This document shows, piece by piece, positions 33,375 to 42,389 of a DNA stretch of 64,000 nt (within the stretch, counting starts at the first letter, position 1; each line of letters starts with the position of its first letter). The notes below the pieces were generated by a model. That model saw only the letters and a list, made by a program, of their open reading frames with translations, was not told where the DNA came from and searched no databases. The position numbers were made by a program, and so were the translations under genes. The DNA lies in contig NZ_JAXAFJ010000002.1 of the NCBI RefSeq assembly GCF_033898525.1, positions 62,001 through 126,000 of the forward strand. Direction: 5' to 3'. This DNA comes from Flaviflagellibacter rhizophilus. Its GTDB lineage: Bacteria > Pseudomonadota > Alphaproteobacteria > Rhizobiales > Methylopilaceae.

Positions 33375-33821
33375 ATGCGCCTGATCGCTGCCTTCATTGC
33401 CTTCGCATGCCTGTGGGCCGTGATGCCGCAGGCGCACGCGCAATCCCTGACGCCTCTAACCGTCGAGACGTCATCCGGTTCTCACCGCTTCATGGTCGAG
33501 ATCGCGGACAACAATGCCTCGCGCGCCCAGGGCTTGATGTACCGGCGGGAACTGGCGGTCGACCGGGGAATGCTGTTCGACTTCCACCAAGAGCAGAACG
33601 TCTCTTTCTGGATGCAGAACACCTACGTCTCGCTCGACATCATCTTCGTCGGCACGGACGGCGTGGTGCGCCGCATCGAGGAGAAGGCAACCCCGTTGTC
33701 CGAGCGCATGATCGACTCCGGCACGCCGGTGCAGTTCGTTCTCGAGGTTCCGGCCGGCACCTCTGCCCGGCTCGGGATCAAGCGGGGATCGCGGGTAAAG
33801 CACGCGATCATCAAGGGCTAG
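33375..33821 (+). CDS. DUF192 family periplasmic protein
   Basis: 148 residues: signal peptide MRLIAAFIAFACLWAVMPQAHA then the DUF192 fold: RFMVEIADNNASRAQGLMYRREL, GMLFDF, SFWMQNTYVSLDIIFV, and PVQFVLEVPAG. The family has no known activity; its Q-G-L-M and WM-NT residues cluster in a shallow pocket in known structures. ATG 33375 fits the signal peptide; the longer frame upstream overlaps the cold-shock gene. Convergent with the PHA-system protein gene, 3 nt between stops. Confidence 0.9.
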   Translation: MRLIAAFIAFACLWAVMPQAHAQSLTPLTVETSSGSHRFMVEIADNNASRAQGLMYRRELAVDRGMLFDFHQEQNVSFWMQNTYVSLDIIFVGTDGVVRRIEEKATPLSERMIDSGTPVQFVLEVPAGTSARLGIKRGSRVKHAIIKG

Positions 33822-33824
33822 GGT

Positions 33825-34139
33825 CTACTTCTTCGGCAGCAGGATCTGCGATCCGCGCTTCTCGATCTGCCCGCGCACCTTCTCCGCGATGGTCGCCAAA
33901 ATCCACGGAAGGTCGACCTCGACGCGGACCTGCTGGTCCTCGACATGGATCCGTCCGCTGACCTCCTGCTTCATCATGACCATGCGGAAGTGCAGATCGT
34001 CCCCGACCCACTGATCTTCCAGCGTGGAGGTGTAGGCGGCAAGCTGCGGCTTCGCCTTGTCCAGGCCTTCGCGGATGCGGCGGACGGCCTCGCCGCGCGT
34101 GTGCTGGTGGGGAAGGGTGACGACGACGGGCTTCTTCAT
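33825..34139 (-). CDS. Polyhydroxyalkanoic acid system family protein (PHA_gran_rgn-like)
   Basis: 104 residues matching the pattern of the small PF09650-type proteins: an N-terminal PVVVTLPHQHTRGEAVRRI, a WVGDDLHFRMVMM strand pair, and a VRVEVDLPWILATIAEKVRGQIEKRG helix. Those proteins are associated with PHA granules; a direct role is unproven. ATG 34139 is preferred over an upstream in-frame ATG 54 nt earlier. It precedes the cytochrome gene on the same strand. Confidence 0.65.
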   Translation of the reverse strand: MKKPVVVTLPHQHTRGEAVRRIREGLDKAKPQLAAYTSTLEDQWVGDDLHFRMVMMKQEVSGRIHVEDQQVRVEVDLPWILATIAEKVRGQIEKRGSQILLPKK

Positions 34140-34196
34140 GGCGTCTCCTGATCTGCTCAAGAGATAGGGAGCCGTGCCGCTTTTGCGAGGCAAGGC

Positions 34197-34682
34197 CTAG
34201 CTTCGGCGCACCGGGAGCATCCGGTACAGCAGGCCGTCACGCCTGCCGAAATGGTGCCAGAGCGCGCCAAGAACGTGCAGCGCAACGAGGCCGAAGATCA
34301 CATAGGCGAGGGTGATGTGCACCGTGTTCGGCAAGCGGCCGAGCGACTTGCCGAAAGCTGTCGTCACCACGATCCCGATGATGGGCTGCACGAGGATCGC
34401 AGCGTAGAGCACGACATGCGTGGCGCGTGCGAGAAGCGCCGTCGGCGGGCTCATTCCGTCCGGCAAGGCGCGGAAGCCATGTACGGAGCGCCAGAGCACC
34501 CGCACGACAGCGAGCGCGAGAATGGCGTAGCCGGAGATCAGGTGGGCGCGAAACAGGTAGAAGCGCGGATCGGTCCCGCGCTCGAAATAGCCCCAGGTCC
34601 ATCCCGTGGCGAACTGCACCACGACGAGAACGGCGACGCTCCAATGGAGAAGTTTGGAGAAGCCGTCATAACTGCGGTCCAT
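34197..34682 (-). CDS. Cytochrome b561-type integral membrane protein
   Basis: 161 residues with four membrane helices and the paired heme-ligand histidines: LLHWSVAVLV (helix 1), FRAHLISGYAILALAV (helix 2), TVHITLAYVIFGLVALHVLGALWHHF (helix 4). Single-b-heme or di-heme quinol oxidoreductases of this family move electrons at the inner membrane, for example to superoxide (CybB). Partner unknown. ATG 34682 has GGAGG seven nt before it; the TTG two codons upstream is less likely. Confidence 0.9.
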   Translation of the reverse strand: MDRSYDGFSKLLHWSVAVLVVVQFATGWTWGYFERGTDPRFYLFRAHLISGYAILALAVVRVLWRSVHGFRALPDGMSPPTALLARATHVVLYAAILVQPIIGIVVTTAFGKSLGRLPNTVHITLAYVIFGLVALHVLGALWHHFGRRDGLLYRMLPVRRS

Positions 34683-34699
34683 GGCCAAACCTCCCGGTG

Positions 34700-36334
34700 T
34701 CAGCTGAAGCGGGCTTCGATGTAGTCGATCTCGCGTACCAGCTTGCGGGCCGCCTCCTCGCCGATCTGACGGCGGCGGCGCAAGCGCAGGATCTGCTCGC
34801 GTTCCGCCCGCAAGGCGGACAGGCGAAGCTGCCGCTCCGCTTCCTCGAGCCTGACGACGGTCGGCTGCTCTCCGGACACCGCCTGACGAGAGGTGATGCG
34901 CTGGCGGTAAAGATCCGTCACGCGGGCCGCGACGTCTGCATAGAAGTCCGCATCCTCACGGCCCTCGGCGAGTTGGTGCTGGCGATGCCTGATCGCCCGG
35001 ATGGCGGCTTCCGACGCAGCAATGCGCGCCTGTATTTCCTCGTCCTGACGCGACGGATCGGGCGGCAGTTCCAGATCGCAGAGAAGCGGCGGAAGCGCAA
35101 AGCTCGCGATCACCATGGAGAGAATGATCACGCCGGATGCGAGCAGAATTGCGAGGTTTCGAGCGGGAAAGTCCGAACCGTCCGGCATGATGAGCGGAAG
35201 CGTCAGCACGCCGGCAAGCGTGATTGCCCCGCGAACGCCGGCTATCGAGGTCGCAAGGACAAGGCGCCAGCTTGGCCGCGCGACCGCCTCCTGCCGTTTT
35301 CCGGCGCGAAAGAGGAAGAAGGTGAGGGAAGCCCAGACCCAGCCGAGCCGCAGCGCGATCAAAGCCAGGTTGATGGCCACGATGTAGACGACGAGCCAGA
35401 GCGGATTGCTGTCGCCGGCCTGTCGGACGCTCTCCATCGCGCCGTTCGCGATGCCCGGCAATTGCTCGCCGAGCAAGACGAAGATGATGCCGTTCGCCGC
35501 GAACTGGATGGTGTCCCACACGGCGGTCCCGCGCAGCCGCGTGGAGGCGCGCGCTTCCTGCCAAGTGCTGAAATAGCTCATCGATACGCCGGCCGAAACG
35601 GCGGCAAGGATGCCGGAGCAGTGCATCTCCTCGGCCAGGATGTAGGCGCCGAACGGGATCAGCAGCGTGAGGAGGATATAGCCACCCGGCTCCTCGCCGT
35701 AGTGCTGGTTCATCCACCTTTTCCCGGTAGCGGCCGCCCAGGTCACGGCAACTCCGATCGCGATACCTCCGATGGCCAGCCACAGGAAGGTGAGCGATGC
35801 ATCGACAAGGGAGAAGGTGCCGGTCAGTGCGGCGGCGGTGGCGAAGCGCAGGCAGACGAGACCCGACGCGTCGTTCAGCAGCGACTCGCCTTCGAGGATG
35901 TGCATCAGGCGCTTGGGGATCGGCGTGCGCGACGTGATCGCGGACACGGCGATCGGATCGGTCGGAGACACCACGGCGGCCACAGCGAACGCCACCGCCA
36001 GCGGCATTGCCGGTATCAGCCAGTGGATCAGAAGCCCGACGATGAGGACGGTGAGGACGACGAGGCCGAGCGCCAGCTCAAGGATAAAGCCGATGTCCTG
36101 AAACAGGGCTTCATTGGGAATTCGCCAGCCATCGATGAACAGCAGCGGCGGAATGAACAGCAGGAAGAAGATGTCGGGGTGGAGCGTCACGCCGACATCC
36201 GCGACGGCGGTGAGGGCGGCACCCAGCGCAATCTGCACCAGCGGAAGCGGCACTGCGAACGGCAGCATCCGCACCAGCGAGCCGCTGACCACGACGGCAA
36301 ACAGCAGGATCAGGACGATGGAAATCGTGTCCAC
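34700..36334 (-). CDS. CPA1-family Na+/H+ antiporter
   Basis: 544 residues with about twelve membrane helices plus a C-terminal cytoplasmic tail rich in Arg/Gln (QIGEEAARKLVREIDYIEARFS). The CPA1 core motifs are present: VVSPTDPIAV (TDP crossing) and the ion-binding ND pair in GESLLNDASGLV. It exchanges Na+ or K+ for protons across the inner membrane. It is separated from the b561 gene by 17 nt and probably co-transcribed. A perfect hairpin lies between it and guaA. Confidence 0.9.
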   Translation of the reverse strand: MDTISIVLILLFAVVVSGSLVRMLPFAVPLPLVQIALGAALTAVADVGVTLHPDIFFLLFIPPLLFIDGWRIPNEALFQDIGFILELALGLVVLTVLIVGLLIHWLIPAMPLAVAFAVAAVVSPTDPIAVSAITSRTPIPKRLMHILEGESLLNDASGLVCLRFATAAALTGTFSLVDASLTFLWLAIGGIAIGVAVTWAAATGKRWMNQHYGEEPGGYILLTLLIPFGAYILAEEMHCSGILAAVSAGVSMSYFSTWQEARASTRLRGTAVWDTIQFAANGIIFVLLGEQLPGIANGAMESVRQAGDSNPLWLVVYIVAINLALIALRLGWVWASLTFFLFRAGKRQEAVARPSWRLVLATSIAGVRGAITLAGVLTLPLIMPDGSDFPARNLAILLASGVIILSMVIASFALPPLLCDLELPPDPSRQDEEIQARIAASEAAIRAIRHRQHQLAEGREDADFYADVAARVTDLYRQRITSRQAVSGEQPTVVRLEEAERQLRLSALRAEREQILRLRRRRQIGEEAARKLVREIDYIEARFS

Positions 36335-36382
36335 GCACCGCTGCCTTTCGGGACGCCGTGTTTGCCGATCAGACCTTCAGGA

Positions 36383-36408
36383 TCTGCGCCCGCCGATGCG
36401 GGCGCAGA
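36383..36408 (-). terminator. Perfect hairpin after guaA
   Basis: TCTGCGCCCGC (36383-36393) pairs without mismatch to GCGGGCGCAGA (36398-36408) over a CGAT tetraloop, 10 nt beyond the guaA stop on the minus strand. There is no U-tract; it still looks like a guaA transcript end (or Rho-assisted) and separates guaA from the antiporter gene, whose start lies 49 nt farther. Confidence 0.55.
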
Positions 36409-36417
36409 CGGTTCTGC

Positions 36418-37980
36418 CTATTCCCACTCGATGGTGCCGGGAGGCTTCGACGTGACGTCGTAGACCACCCGGTTGATGCCGCGCACCTCGTTGATGATGC
36501 GGGTGGCGGCGCGTCCGAGGAAGTTCATGTCGAAGTGGAAGAAGTCGGCCGTCATGCCGTCCGTCGAGGTGACGGCCCGCAGCGCCAGAACGTTGTCGTA
36601 GGTGCGGGCATCGCCCATCACGCCAACAGTCTTGACCGGGAGAAGCACGGCGAAGGCCTGCCAGATCACATCGTAAAGTCCGGCCCGGCGGATCTCTTCG
36701 AGATAGATGGCGTCCGCCTCGCGTAGCGTGTCCAGCTTGTCGCGGGTGATCTCGCCGGGAATGCGGATGGCGAGGCCGGGACCGGGGAAGGGATGCCGGC
36801 CGACGAAACCGTCGGGCAGGCCGAGTTCACGGCCCAGCGCGCGAACCTCGTCCTTGAACAGTTCGCGGAGCGGCTCCACGAGCTTCATCTTCATGCGGTC
36901 GGGGAGGCCGCCCACATTGTGGTGCGATTTGATGGTGACGGACGGGCCGCCATGGAAGGAGACGCTCTCGATCACGTCCGGATAGAGCGTGCCCTGCGCG
37001 AGGAAGTCCGCGCCACCGACCTTGGCCGCTTCGGAGTCAAAGACATCGATGAACAGGCGCCCGATGGTCTTGCGCTTCTGCTCCGGGTCCGACACGCCGG
37101 ACAGCTCCCGAAGGAAAACCTCTGATGCATCAACATGTACGAGCGGGATGTTGTAGTGGTCCCGGAACAGGGTGACGACCTGTTCGGCCTCGCCCTTGCG
37201 CAGCAGCCCATGGTCCACGAACACACAGGTGAGCTGGTCGCCGATGGCTTCGTGGATGAGGACGGCAGCCACCGCGGAGTCGACGCCACCGGACAGCCCG
37301 CAGATCACGCGGCCGGAGCCGACCTGTTCGCGGATCTTCGCGGCCGCTTCCTGCCGGAAGGCGGCCATGGTCCAGTCGCCCTTCAGGCCGACGATTTCGC
37401 GGACGAAATTCCGCAGCAGGCGCGCGCCGTCGGGCGTATGTGCGACCTCGGGATGGAATTGCACGGCGTAATAGCGGCGCGCTTCGTCCACGATGGCCGC
37501 ATAAGGCGCACCTTCCGAGACGGCGATGGCCTTGAAGCCGAGCGGCAGCGCGGTCACGCGGTCGCCATGGCTCATCCACACGGGGTATTTGTGGCCCTTC
37601 TCCCAGATGCCGTCGAACAGCTTGGAATCTTCGACCACTTCGATATCGGCGCGTCCGAACTCGCCCTCATGGCCGCTCTCGACGCCGCCGCCGAGCTGGG
37701 CAACCATCGTCTGCTGGCCGTAGCAGATGCCGAGAACGGGGATGTCGGCCTCGAACACCATGTCCGGAGCGCGGGGGGTGTCGAGATCCGTGACGGAAGC
37801 CGGGCCTCCGGAGAGGATGACCCCGTTGGGCTTGAAGGCCGCGAAGGCCTCGGCCGCCCTCTGAGACGGGACCACCTCGCAGTAGACGCCCTGTTCCCGC
37901 ACACGGCGAGCGATCAGCTGCGTGACCTGCGACCCGAAGTCGATGATGAGGATGCGTTCGTGATGCGAGGCGTCAAACAT
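36418..37980 (-). CDS. guaA: GMP synthase (glutamine-hydrolysing)
   Basis: 520 residues; amidates XMP to GMP. N-terminal class I glutamine amidotransferase: nucleophile Cys in LGICYGQQT (about residue 86) and later His-Glu in FHPEVAHT. The ATP-pyrophosphatase half has the PP loop GLSGGVDSAVAA, and the C-terminal dimer domain ends KPPGTIEWE, the canonical end. Normal length and domains. It is followed on the same strand by a perfect hairpin and divergent from the aat paralogue. Confidence 0.98.
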   Translation of the reverse strand: MFDASHHERILIIDFGSQVTQLIARRVREQGVYCEVVPSQRAAEAFAAFKPNGVILSGGPASVTDLDTPRAPDMVFEADIPVLGICYGQQTMVAQLGGGVESGHEGEFGRADIEVVEDSKLFDGIWEKGHKYPVWMSHGDRVTALPLGFKAIAVSEGAPYAAIVDEARRYYAVQFHPEVAHTPDGARLLRNFVREIVGLKGDWTMAAFRQEAAAKIREQVGSGRVICGLSGGVDSAVAAVLIHEAIGDQLTCVFVDHGLLRKGEAEQVVTLFRDHYNIPLVHVDASEVFLRELSGVSDPEQKRKTIGRLFIDVFDSEAAKVGGADFLAQGTLYPDVIESVSFHGGPSVTIKSHHNVGGLPDRMKMKLVEPLRELFKDEVRALGRELGLPDGFVGRHPFPGPGLAIRIPGEITRDKLDTLREADAIYLEEIRRAGLYDVIWQAFAVLLPVKTVGVMGDARTYDNVLALRAVTSTDGMTADFFHFDMNFLGRAATRIINEVRGINRVVYDVTSKPPGTIEWE

Positions 37981-38111
37981 GGCAAGGGGTTAGGGCAATC
38001 CTGCGCCCGCTGCAACGGCAATCCGCCTGCAAGACCGCAGGTCTGACCCGCGAAACGGTTTTGCAGCTTTTGAACGATACATCCTCGGCATCGGCAACCG
38101 GAGTGGCGCGC

Positions 38112-38987
38112 ATGCAGGAGGCTTCACCGGTCGAGGACGAGCAGACCGTTCCTGTGTTCCACGAGCCGCCAGCTGCATGGGCTCGCCGCCAGGTTCTGGG
38201 ACTCGCCTATGCGCTGAAGCCGGATCGCATACGAGACCTGCCGGGCCTTGCCGGGATCGCGGCGCGTGATCTCCTTAGCCCCACCACCGGACTGCCGGAT
38301 CCGGCAAATGCGCTGACCCGCCCCGATGGCCTGTGTGGCCTCGCGCGTGACCTCTCGGTGCCGACACTGGTGAAAGCCTATGCAGCCGGGCTTTACCCGT
38401 TCAGCCACATCGGCCCGCAGAAATGGTGGTCGCCCTCGCAGCGTTGCGTGCTGTTCCTTGAGGAAACGCACATCGCCAAGCGCCTTCGCGCGCATCTGCG
38501 GCAGGCGCGCTTCCGCGTCACCTTCGACGAAGCGTTCGACCGCGTGATGATGGCCTGCGCCGCGCCGGACACCCGCCGCGTGCCGCTGACCTGGATCACG
38601 CCCGCCATCATGCGCAGGTTCTCGGCACTCCACCGTGCCGGCCACGCCCACAGCTTTGAGGTGTGGGACGGCGAGGGTGCTCTGGTTGGCGGGGGCTACG
38701 GAGTGGCGAGTGGCGGCGTGTTCGTCATCGAGTCGCGCTTCGCGGTGGTGCCGAACACATCGAAGATCGGCTTCATGGTGCTGGCTTGGCACCTACAGCG
38801 CTGGGGCTTCAGGCTGGCGGACAACAAGCGAACGCATCCGAACGTCGTGGACATGGGCTTCCGTGACGTTCCCCGGGCGGATTATCTCGGCATTCTGCAC
38901 GCGGCCCCGCAGCCGGCGATGCGTGCCGGCCGCTGGATGGTAGAAGCCGGCTCCGCAGAAGTCGGCAACTGGGTGCCGGCAGGGTAG
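38112..38987 (+). CDS. Leucyl/phenylalanyl-tRNA--protein transferase-like paralogue, active site altered
   Basis: 291 residues from ATG 38112 (an in-frame TTG at 38061 is possible). The L/F-transferase core is obvious: AYAAGLYPFSHIGPQKWWSPSQR, RVPLTWITP, HSFEVWDGEGALVGGGYGV, and a central catalytic Glu in VIESRF (equivalent to E. coli Glu156). Two features are unusual: an N-terminal extension of about 75 residues, and the DCQ motif replaced by LADNKRTHPNVVDMGF, i.e. the equivalent of catalytic Asp186 is kept but Gln188 is Lys. Canonical Aat usually has DCQ. It probably functions differently from the N-degron transferase or has another aminoacyl-acceptor. It stands alone between guaA and rsmB. 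Confidence 0.7.
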   Translation: MQEASPVEDEQTVPVFHEPPAAWARRQVLGLAYALKPDRIRDLPGLAGIAARDLLSPTTGLPDPANALTRPDGLCGLARDLSVPTLVKAYAAGLYPFSHIGPQKWWSPSQRCVLFLEETHIAKRLRAHLRQARFRVTFDEAFDRVMMACAAPDTRRVPLTWITPAIMRRFSALHRAGHAHSFEVWDGEGALVGGGYGVASGGVFVIESRFAVVPNTSKIGFMVLAWHLQRWGFRLADNKRTHPNVVDMGFRDVPRADYLGILHAAPQPAMRAGRWMVEAGSAEVGNWVPAG

Positions 38988-39016
38988 AGCCGCCGGCAGA
39001 GCCGAGTAGCCTGCCC

Positions 39017-40312
39017 CTAGCCTGCCTTCCGCATCAGCCCGACGAAGAAGCCGTCCGTGCCCGTGCGCTTCGGGGTCAGCACCAGCCCGCTGCCATCTGC
39101 GTTCGCGTAGGCTGCAAGCGCCGGCAGACCGGCGGTGATCGCGGCCTCTTGCGCCGGCAGTGTCGTGAACTCCGGATGTGTGGTGCGGAACGAGGCCAGG
39201 CGGTCGTCGTTTTCCTCGGGCAGCAGCGAGCAGGTGATGTAGGCCAGGCGTCCGCCGGGCTTCACCAGTCGCGCCGCATCGGCCAGCGCTGCATCCTGCT
39301 CGTTCTGGCGAACCTCGATGGAGCCGGGCCGCAGGCGCCACTTGGCGTCGGGATTGCGCCGCCATGTGCCGGTTCCGGTGCAGGGCGCGTCCACCAGAAC
39401 GAGATCGGCCTTGCCGACCAGATCCGCCATGACATCCTGCTGCCCGCGCGGCGAGCGAACCTGCAGATTGCGCACGCCGGCACGCTCAGCACGTTCATGC
39501 AGCGGCGCCAATCTGCGGATATCGCGATCATATGCAAATAGTTGGCCGCGATTGTTCATCCCGCCTGACAGGGCCAGCGTCTTGCCGCCGGCTCCGGCGC
39601 ATAGGTCGATGACCTGCTCGCCGGGAGCCGCCGCGGCGATCATGGCCGCAAGCTGCGATCCCTCGTCCTGCACCTCCACCAGCCCCTTCAGGAAGGCAGG
39701 CTCGGACTGCACCGGTGGCCCACGCCCGTCGTCGAGCAGGTTGATGCGGATGCCGAGGGGCGAGATTGGCGTCTCCGAGGCTCCCAGATGATCGAGCGCC
39801 TTCAGGGCCTGCTCGCGGTCGGCCTTCAGCACGTTGACGCGCAGGTCGAGAGGCGCGCGTTCCGCCATCGCGGAAAGTTCAGCGCCGCGCTCTTCGCCGA
39901 AGACGCGTGCGAAATGGCTGTCCAGCCATTCCGGATAATCGCCGCGTACCCATTCCGGTGCGCCATCCAGCGTGCCGTGGATGAACGCGTGCTGTTCCGC
40001 TTCCGTCAGCGGCTCCGGCGCGTGCGGGCTGTCTGCGATGGCTGCCGCCATGTACTCCGCGTTCTTGCCGCGAACGAAGGCGAGGGCACCGAGAACCAGC
40101 GCCCGCGGACTGTCGTCGCCCATGCGCCAGGCGATGGAGGCACGATGGCGCAGTGCGTCATAGACGAGGCTGGCGATGCCGGCCCGGTCGCGGGAGCCTG
40201 CGAAGCGGTGCGCGGTGCCCCAGTTCTTCAGGGCATCGGAGGCAGGGCGGCGGGCCGAAGCCATCTCGGCCAGAACCTCGATGGCAGCAGCAGCATGGGC
40301 TGCAGTTTTCAT
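39017..40312 (-). CDS. rsmB: RsmB/NOP family 16S rRNA cytosine-C5 methyltransferase
   Basis: 431 residues. A NusB-like N-terminal domain (AASLVYDALRHR, ALVLGALAFVRGKN) is followed by the SAM-dependent methyltransferase: DLCAGAGGKTLALS (motif I), LVLVDAPCTGTGTWRRNP with catalytic DAPC, and a TCSLLPEEN cysteine as the second active-site Cys. It methylates 16S rRNA in known members. It starts four bases inside the end of the MAPEG gene and lies in the guaB-MAPEG-rsmB set common in rhizobia. Confidence 0.92.
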   Translation of the reverse strand: MKTAAHAAAAIEVLAEMASARRPASDALKNWGTAHRFAGSRDRAGIASLVYDALRHRASIAWRMGDDSPRALVLGALAFVRGKNAEYMAAAIADSPHAPEPLTEAEQHAFIHGTLDGAPEWVRGDYPEWLDSHFARVFGEERGAELSAMAERAPLDLRVNVLKADREQALKALDHLGASETPISPLGIRINLLDDGRGPPVQSEPAFLKGLVEVQDEGSQLAAMIAAAAPGEQVIDLCAGAGGKTLALSGGMNNRGQLFAYDRDIRRLAPLHERAERAGVRNLQVRSPRGQQDVMADLVGKADLVLVDAPCTGTGTWRRNPDAKWRLRPGSIEVRQNEQDAALADAARLVKPGGRLAYITCSLLPEENDDRLASFRTTHPEFTTLPAQEAAITAGLPALAAYANADGSGLVLTPKRTGTDGFFVGLMRKAG

Positions 40313-40734
40313 AGTGAGGCCACCAGCATGTCGATGAAAAACAGGAACCACATGGCGAACAGCGCGACGACGCCCACGCAGAAGGCCAGTGCGCGGCGGC
40401 GCACCTCATTAGTCGTCGTGTAGATCAGCGCATGCACGATGCGGCTGACGACGAAGACCCAGGCCAGCACGACGAAGACGAAGCCGGCCTTCTCCGTGAT
40501 GATCGCCAGGGGAACGAGCGCGAAGAACAGGACGGGAAGTTCGAACTGATTTTTGTAGCAATTGTTGACGAGCGTCGGCTGGCGCGGAAAACCGGCGCCG
40601 CCTTCTCGATAGCCCGCGAGGTCGAACGTGCCGGACTTAACCGCGACATAGCGCTCGCGCGCCAGCCAGAACAGCAGCCCGAACATCAGCGCGGCCTGCA
40701 CGAAGACAGGCAAAAGGACGTCGAAACGTGTCAA
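40309..40734 (-). CDS. MAPEG family membrane protein
   Basis: 141 residues with four membrane helices and the family signature: VNNCYKNQFELPVLFFALVPL (the N-x-x-E..P helix-2 pattern) and RIVHALIYTTTNEVRRR (helix 3). MAPEG proteins include glutathione transferases and eicosanoid enzymes; bacterial members are poorly defined. Gene order guaB, MAPEG, rsmB with 3-nt gap upstream and a 4-base overlap downstream supports an operon. Confidence 0.9.
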   Translation of the reverse strand: MTRFDVLLPVFVQAALMFGLLFWLARERYVAVKSGTFDLAGYREGGAGFPRQPTLVNNCYKNQFELPVLFFALVPLAIITEKAGFVFVVLAWVFVVSRIVHALIYTTTNEVRRRALAFCVGVVALFAMWFLFFIDMLVASL

Positions 40735-40737
40735 CGA

Positions 40738-42234
40738 TCAGGACCGCGACGGATAATTGGGGCTTTCGCGGGTGATCGTCACATCGTGCACATGGCTCTC
40801 GCGCAGGGCAGCGCCCGAAATTCGCACGAACTCGGCCTTGTCCCGAAGCTCCTGGAGGTTTGCTGCCCCCACATAGCCCATTGCGGCGCGTAGCCCGCCG
40901 GCGAGTTGGTGAAGCACGCTGCCGAGCGGACCCTTGTAGGGAACCTGGCCCTCGATGCCTTCCGGCACCAGCTTCAGGCTGTCCTTGATGTCCTGCTGGA
41001 AGTAGCGGTCTGCCGAACCCTGGGACATGGCGCCCACCGAGCCCATTCCGCGATAGGCCTTGTAGGAGCGTCCCTGATACAGGAACGTCTCGCCGGGGCT
41101 CTCCTCGGTGCCCGCGAGCAGCGAGCCGACCATCGCGACTTCCGCGCCGGCCGCCAGCGCCTTGGCGAGGTCGCCGGAGTACTTGATCCCGCCATCGGCA
41201 ATCACCGGAATATCCTGCTTTGCGGCTTCCTCGGCGGCTTCCAGTACGGCCGTGAGTTGCGGCACGCCGACACCTGCCACGATGCGCGTGGTGCAGATGG
41301 AGCCCGGCCCGATGCCGACCTTGACCGCGTCCGCGCCGGCATCGATCAGCGCCTTGGCGCCGGAGGCGGTGGCCACATTGCCGGCCATGACCTGAACATT
41401 GTTGGAGATGCGCTTCACGCGCGCGACCTGTTCCAGCACATGTGCGGAGTGTCCATGCGCGGTGTCGATCACCACGAGGTCGACGCCGGCATCGATCAGC
41501 ATCTCGGAACGCTCGAAGCCCTTGTCGCCAACGGTAGAGGCCGCGGCGACGCGCAGACGCGCATGCTCATCCTTGTTGGCGAGCGGGTTCGCGACAGCCT
41601 TCTCGATATCCTTGACGGTGATAAGGCCGGTGCAACGGAAATCGTCATCGACCACCAGCAGCTTCTCGATGCGGTGCTGGTGCAGGAGGCGGCGCGCCTC
41701 GGTCTGGTCGACGCCTTCGCGCACGGTGACCAGACGGTCCTTGGTCATCAGTTCGGAGACGGGCTGCGCCTGGTTGGTCGCGAAGCGCACATCCCTGTTG
41801 GTCAGGATGCCGACCAGCTTGCCGGGACGGCCGCCGGCGCCGCGCTCGACCACCGGAATGCCCGAGATGCGATGCCGCGTCATCAACTCGAAAGCGTCGG
41901 CAAGCGTCTGGTCGGGGTAGATGGTGACGGGGTTCACCACCATTCCGCTCTCGAACTTCTTCACCGCGCGGACCTGATCGGCCTGCTCCTCGGGTGCGAG
42001 GTTGCGGTGGATGACGCCGAGGCCACCCGCCTGCGCCATGGCGATGGCGAGACGCCACTCCGTGACAGTGTCCATGGCCGAGGAAATGATCGGCAGGTTG
42101 ACGGAGATGCTGCGGGTTACGCGCGAGCGGATATCCGCGTCGCTGGGCATGATAACGGACGGGCCGGGGCGCAGGAGAACGTCGTCGAAGGTGAGTGCTT
42201 CGCCGCCGAATCGGGTTTCGATAAGCTTGGCCAT
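40738..42234 (-). CDS. guaB: IMP dehydrogenase
   Basis: 498 residues; oxidises IMP to XMP with NAD+, the first committed step of GMP synthesis. Features: ALTFDDVLLRPGPSVIMPSD near the start, tandem CBS domains (about 95-215: VTIYPDQTLADAFELMTRHRISGIPVV), the catalytic Cys in GPGSICTTRIVAGVG, and the final GAANLQELRDKAEFVRIS flap region. Normal length. Opens the guaB-MAPEG-rsmB operon, divergent from the MFS gene. Confidence 0.98.
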   Translation of the reverse strand: MAKLIETRFGGEALTFDDVLLRPGPSVIMPSDADIRSRVTRSISVNLPIISSAMDTVTEWRLAIAMAQAGGLGVIHRNLAPEEQADQVRAVKKFESGMVVNPVTIYPDQTLADAFELMTRHRISGIPVVERGAGGRPGKLVGILTNRDVRFATNQAQPVSELMTKDRLVTVREGVDQTEARRLLHQHRIEKLLVVDDDFRCTGLITVKDIEKAVANPLANKDEHARLRVAAASTVGDKGFERSEMLIDAGVDLVVIDTAHGHSAHVLEQVARVKRISNNVQVMAGNVATASGAKALIDAGADAVKVGIGPGSICTTRIVAGVGVPQLTAVLEAAEEAAKQDIPVIADGGIKYSGDLAKALAAGAEVAMVGSLLAGTEESPGETFLYQGRSYKAYRGMGSVGAMSQGSADRYFQQDIKDSLKLVPEGIEGQVPYKGPLGSVLHQLAGGLRAAMGYVGAANLQELRDKAEFVRISGAALRESHVHDVTITRESPNYPSRS

Positions 42235-42389
42235 GCCAACATCCTTGCGTTCGGGTGAGCGGCAGGGCGGCGCTTGGGGCGCGTCGCGGCTGCTCTGAGA
42301 GGTTGGCGGTGGTGCATATCACCCCTTCCGGCAACGCGAAAGCGCAGCTTCCACTTCTCTGCCATGCAGAGGGGCACTAGGTAGGCGCC

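Noticed and set aside
34427..36463. A 678-codon plus-strand frame opposite the antiporter and b561 genes
   Set aside because: It is antisense to two convincing membrane genes, has no ribosome binding site or family pattern, and high GC produces long open antisense frames.
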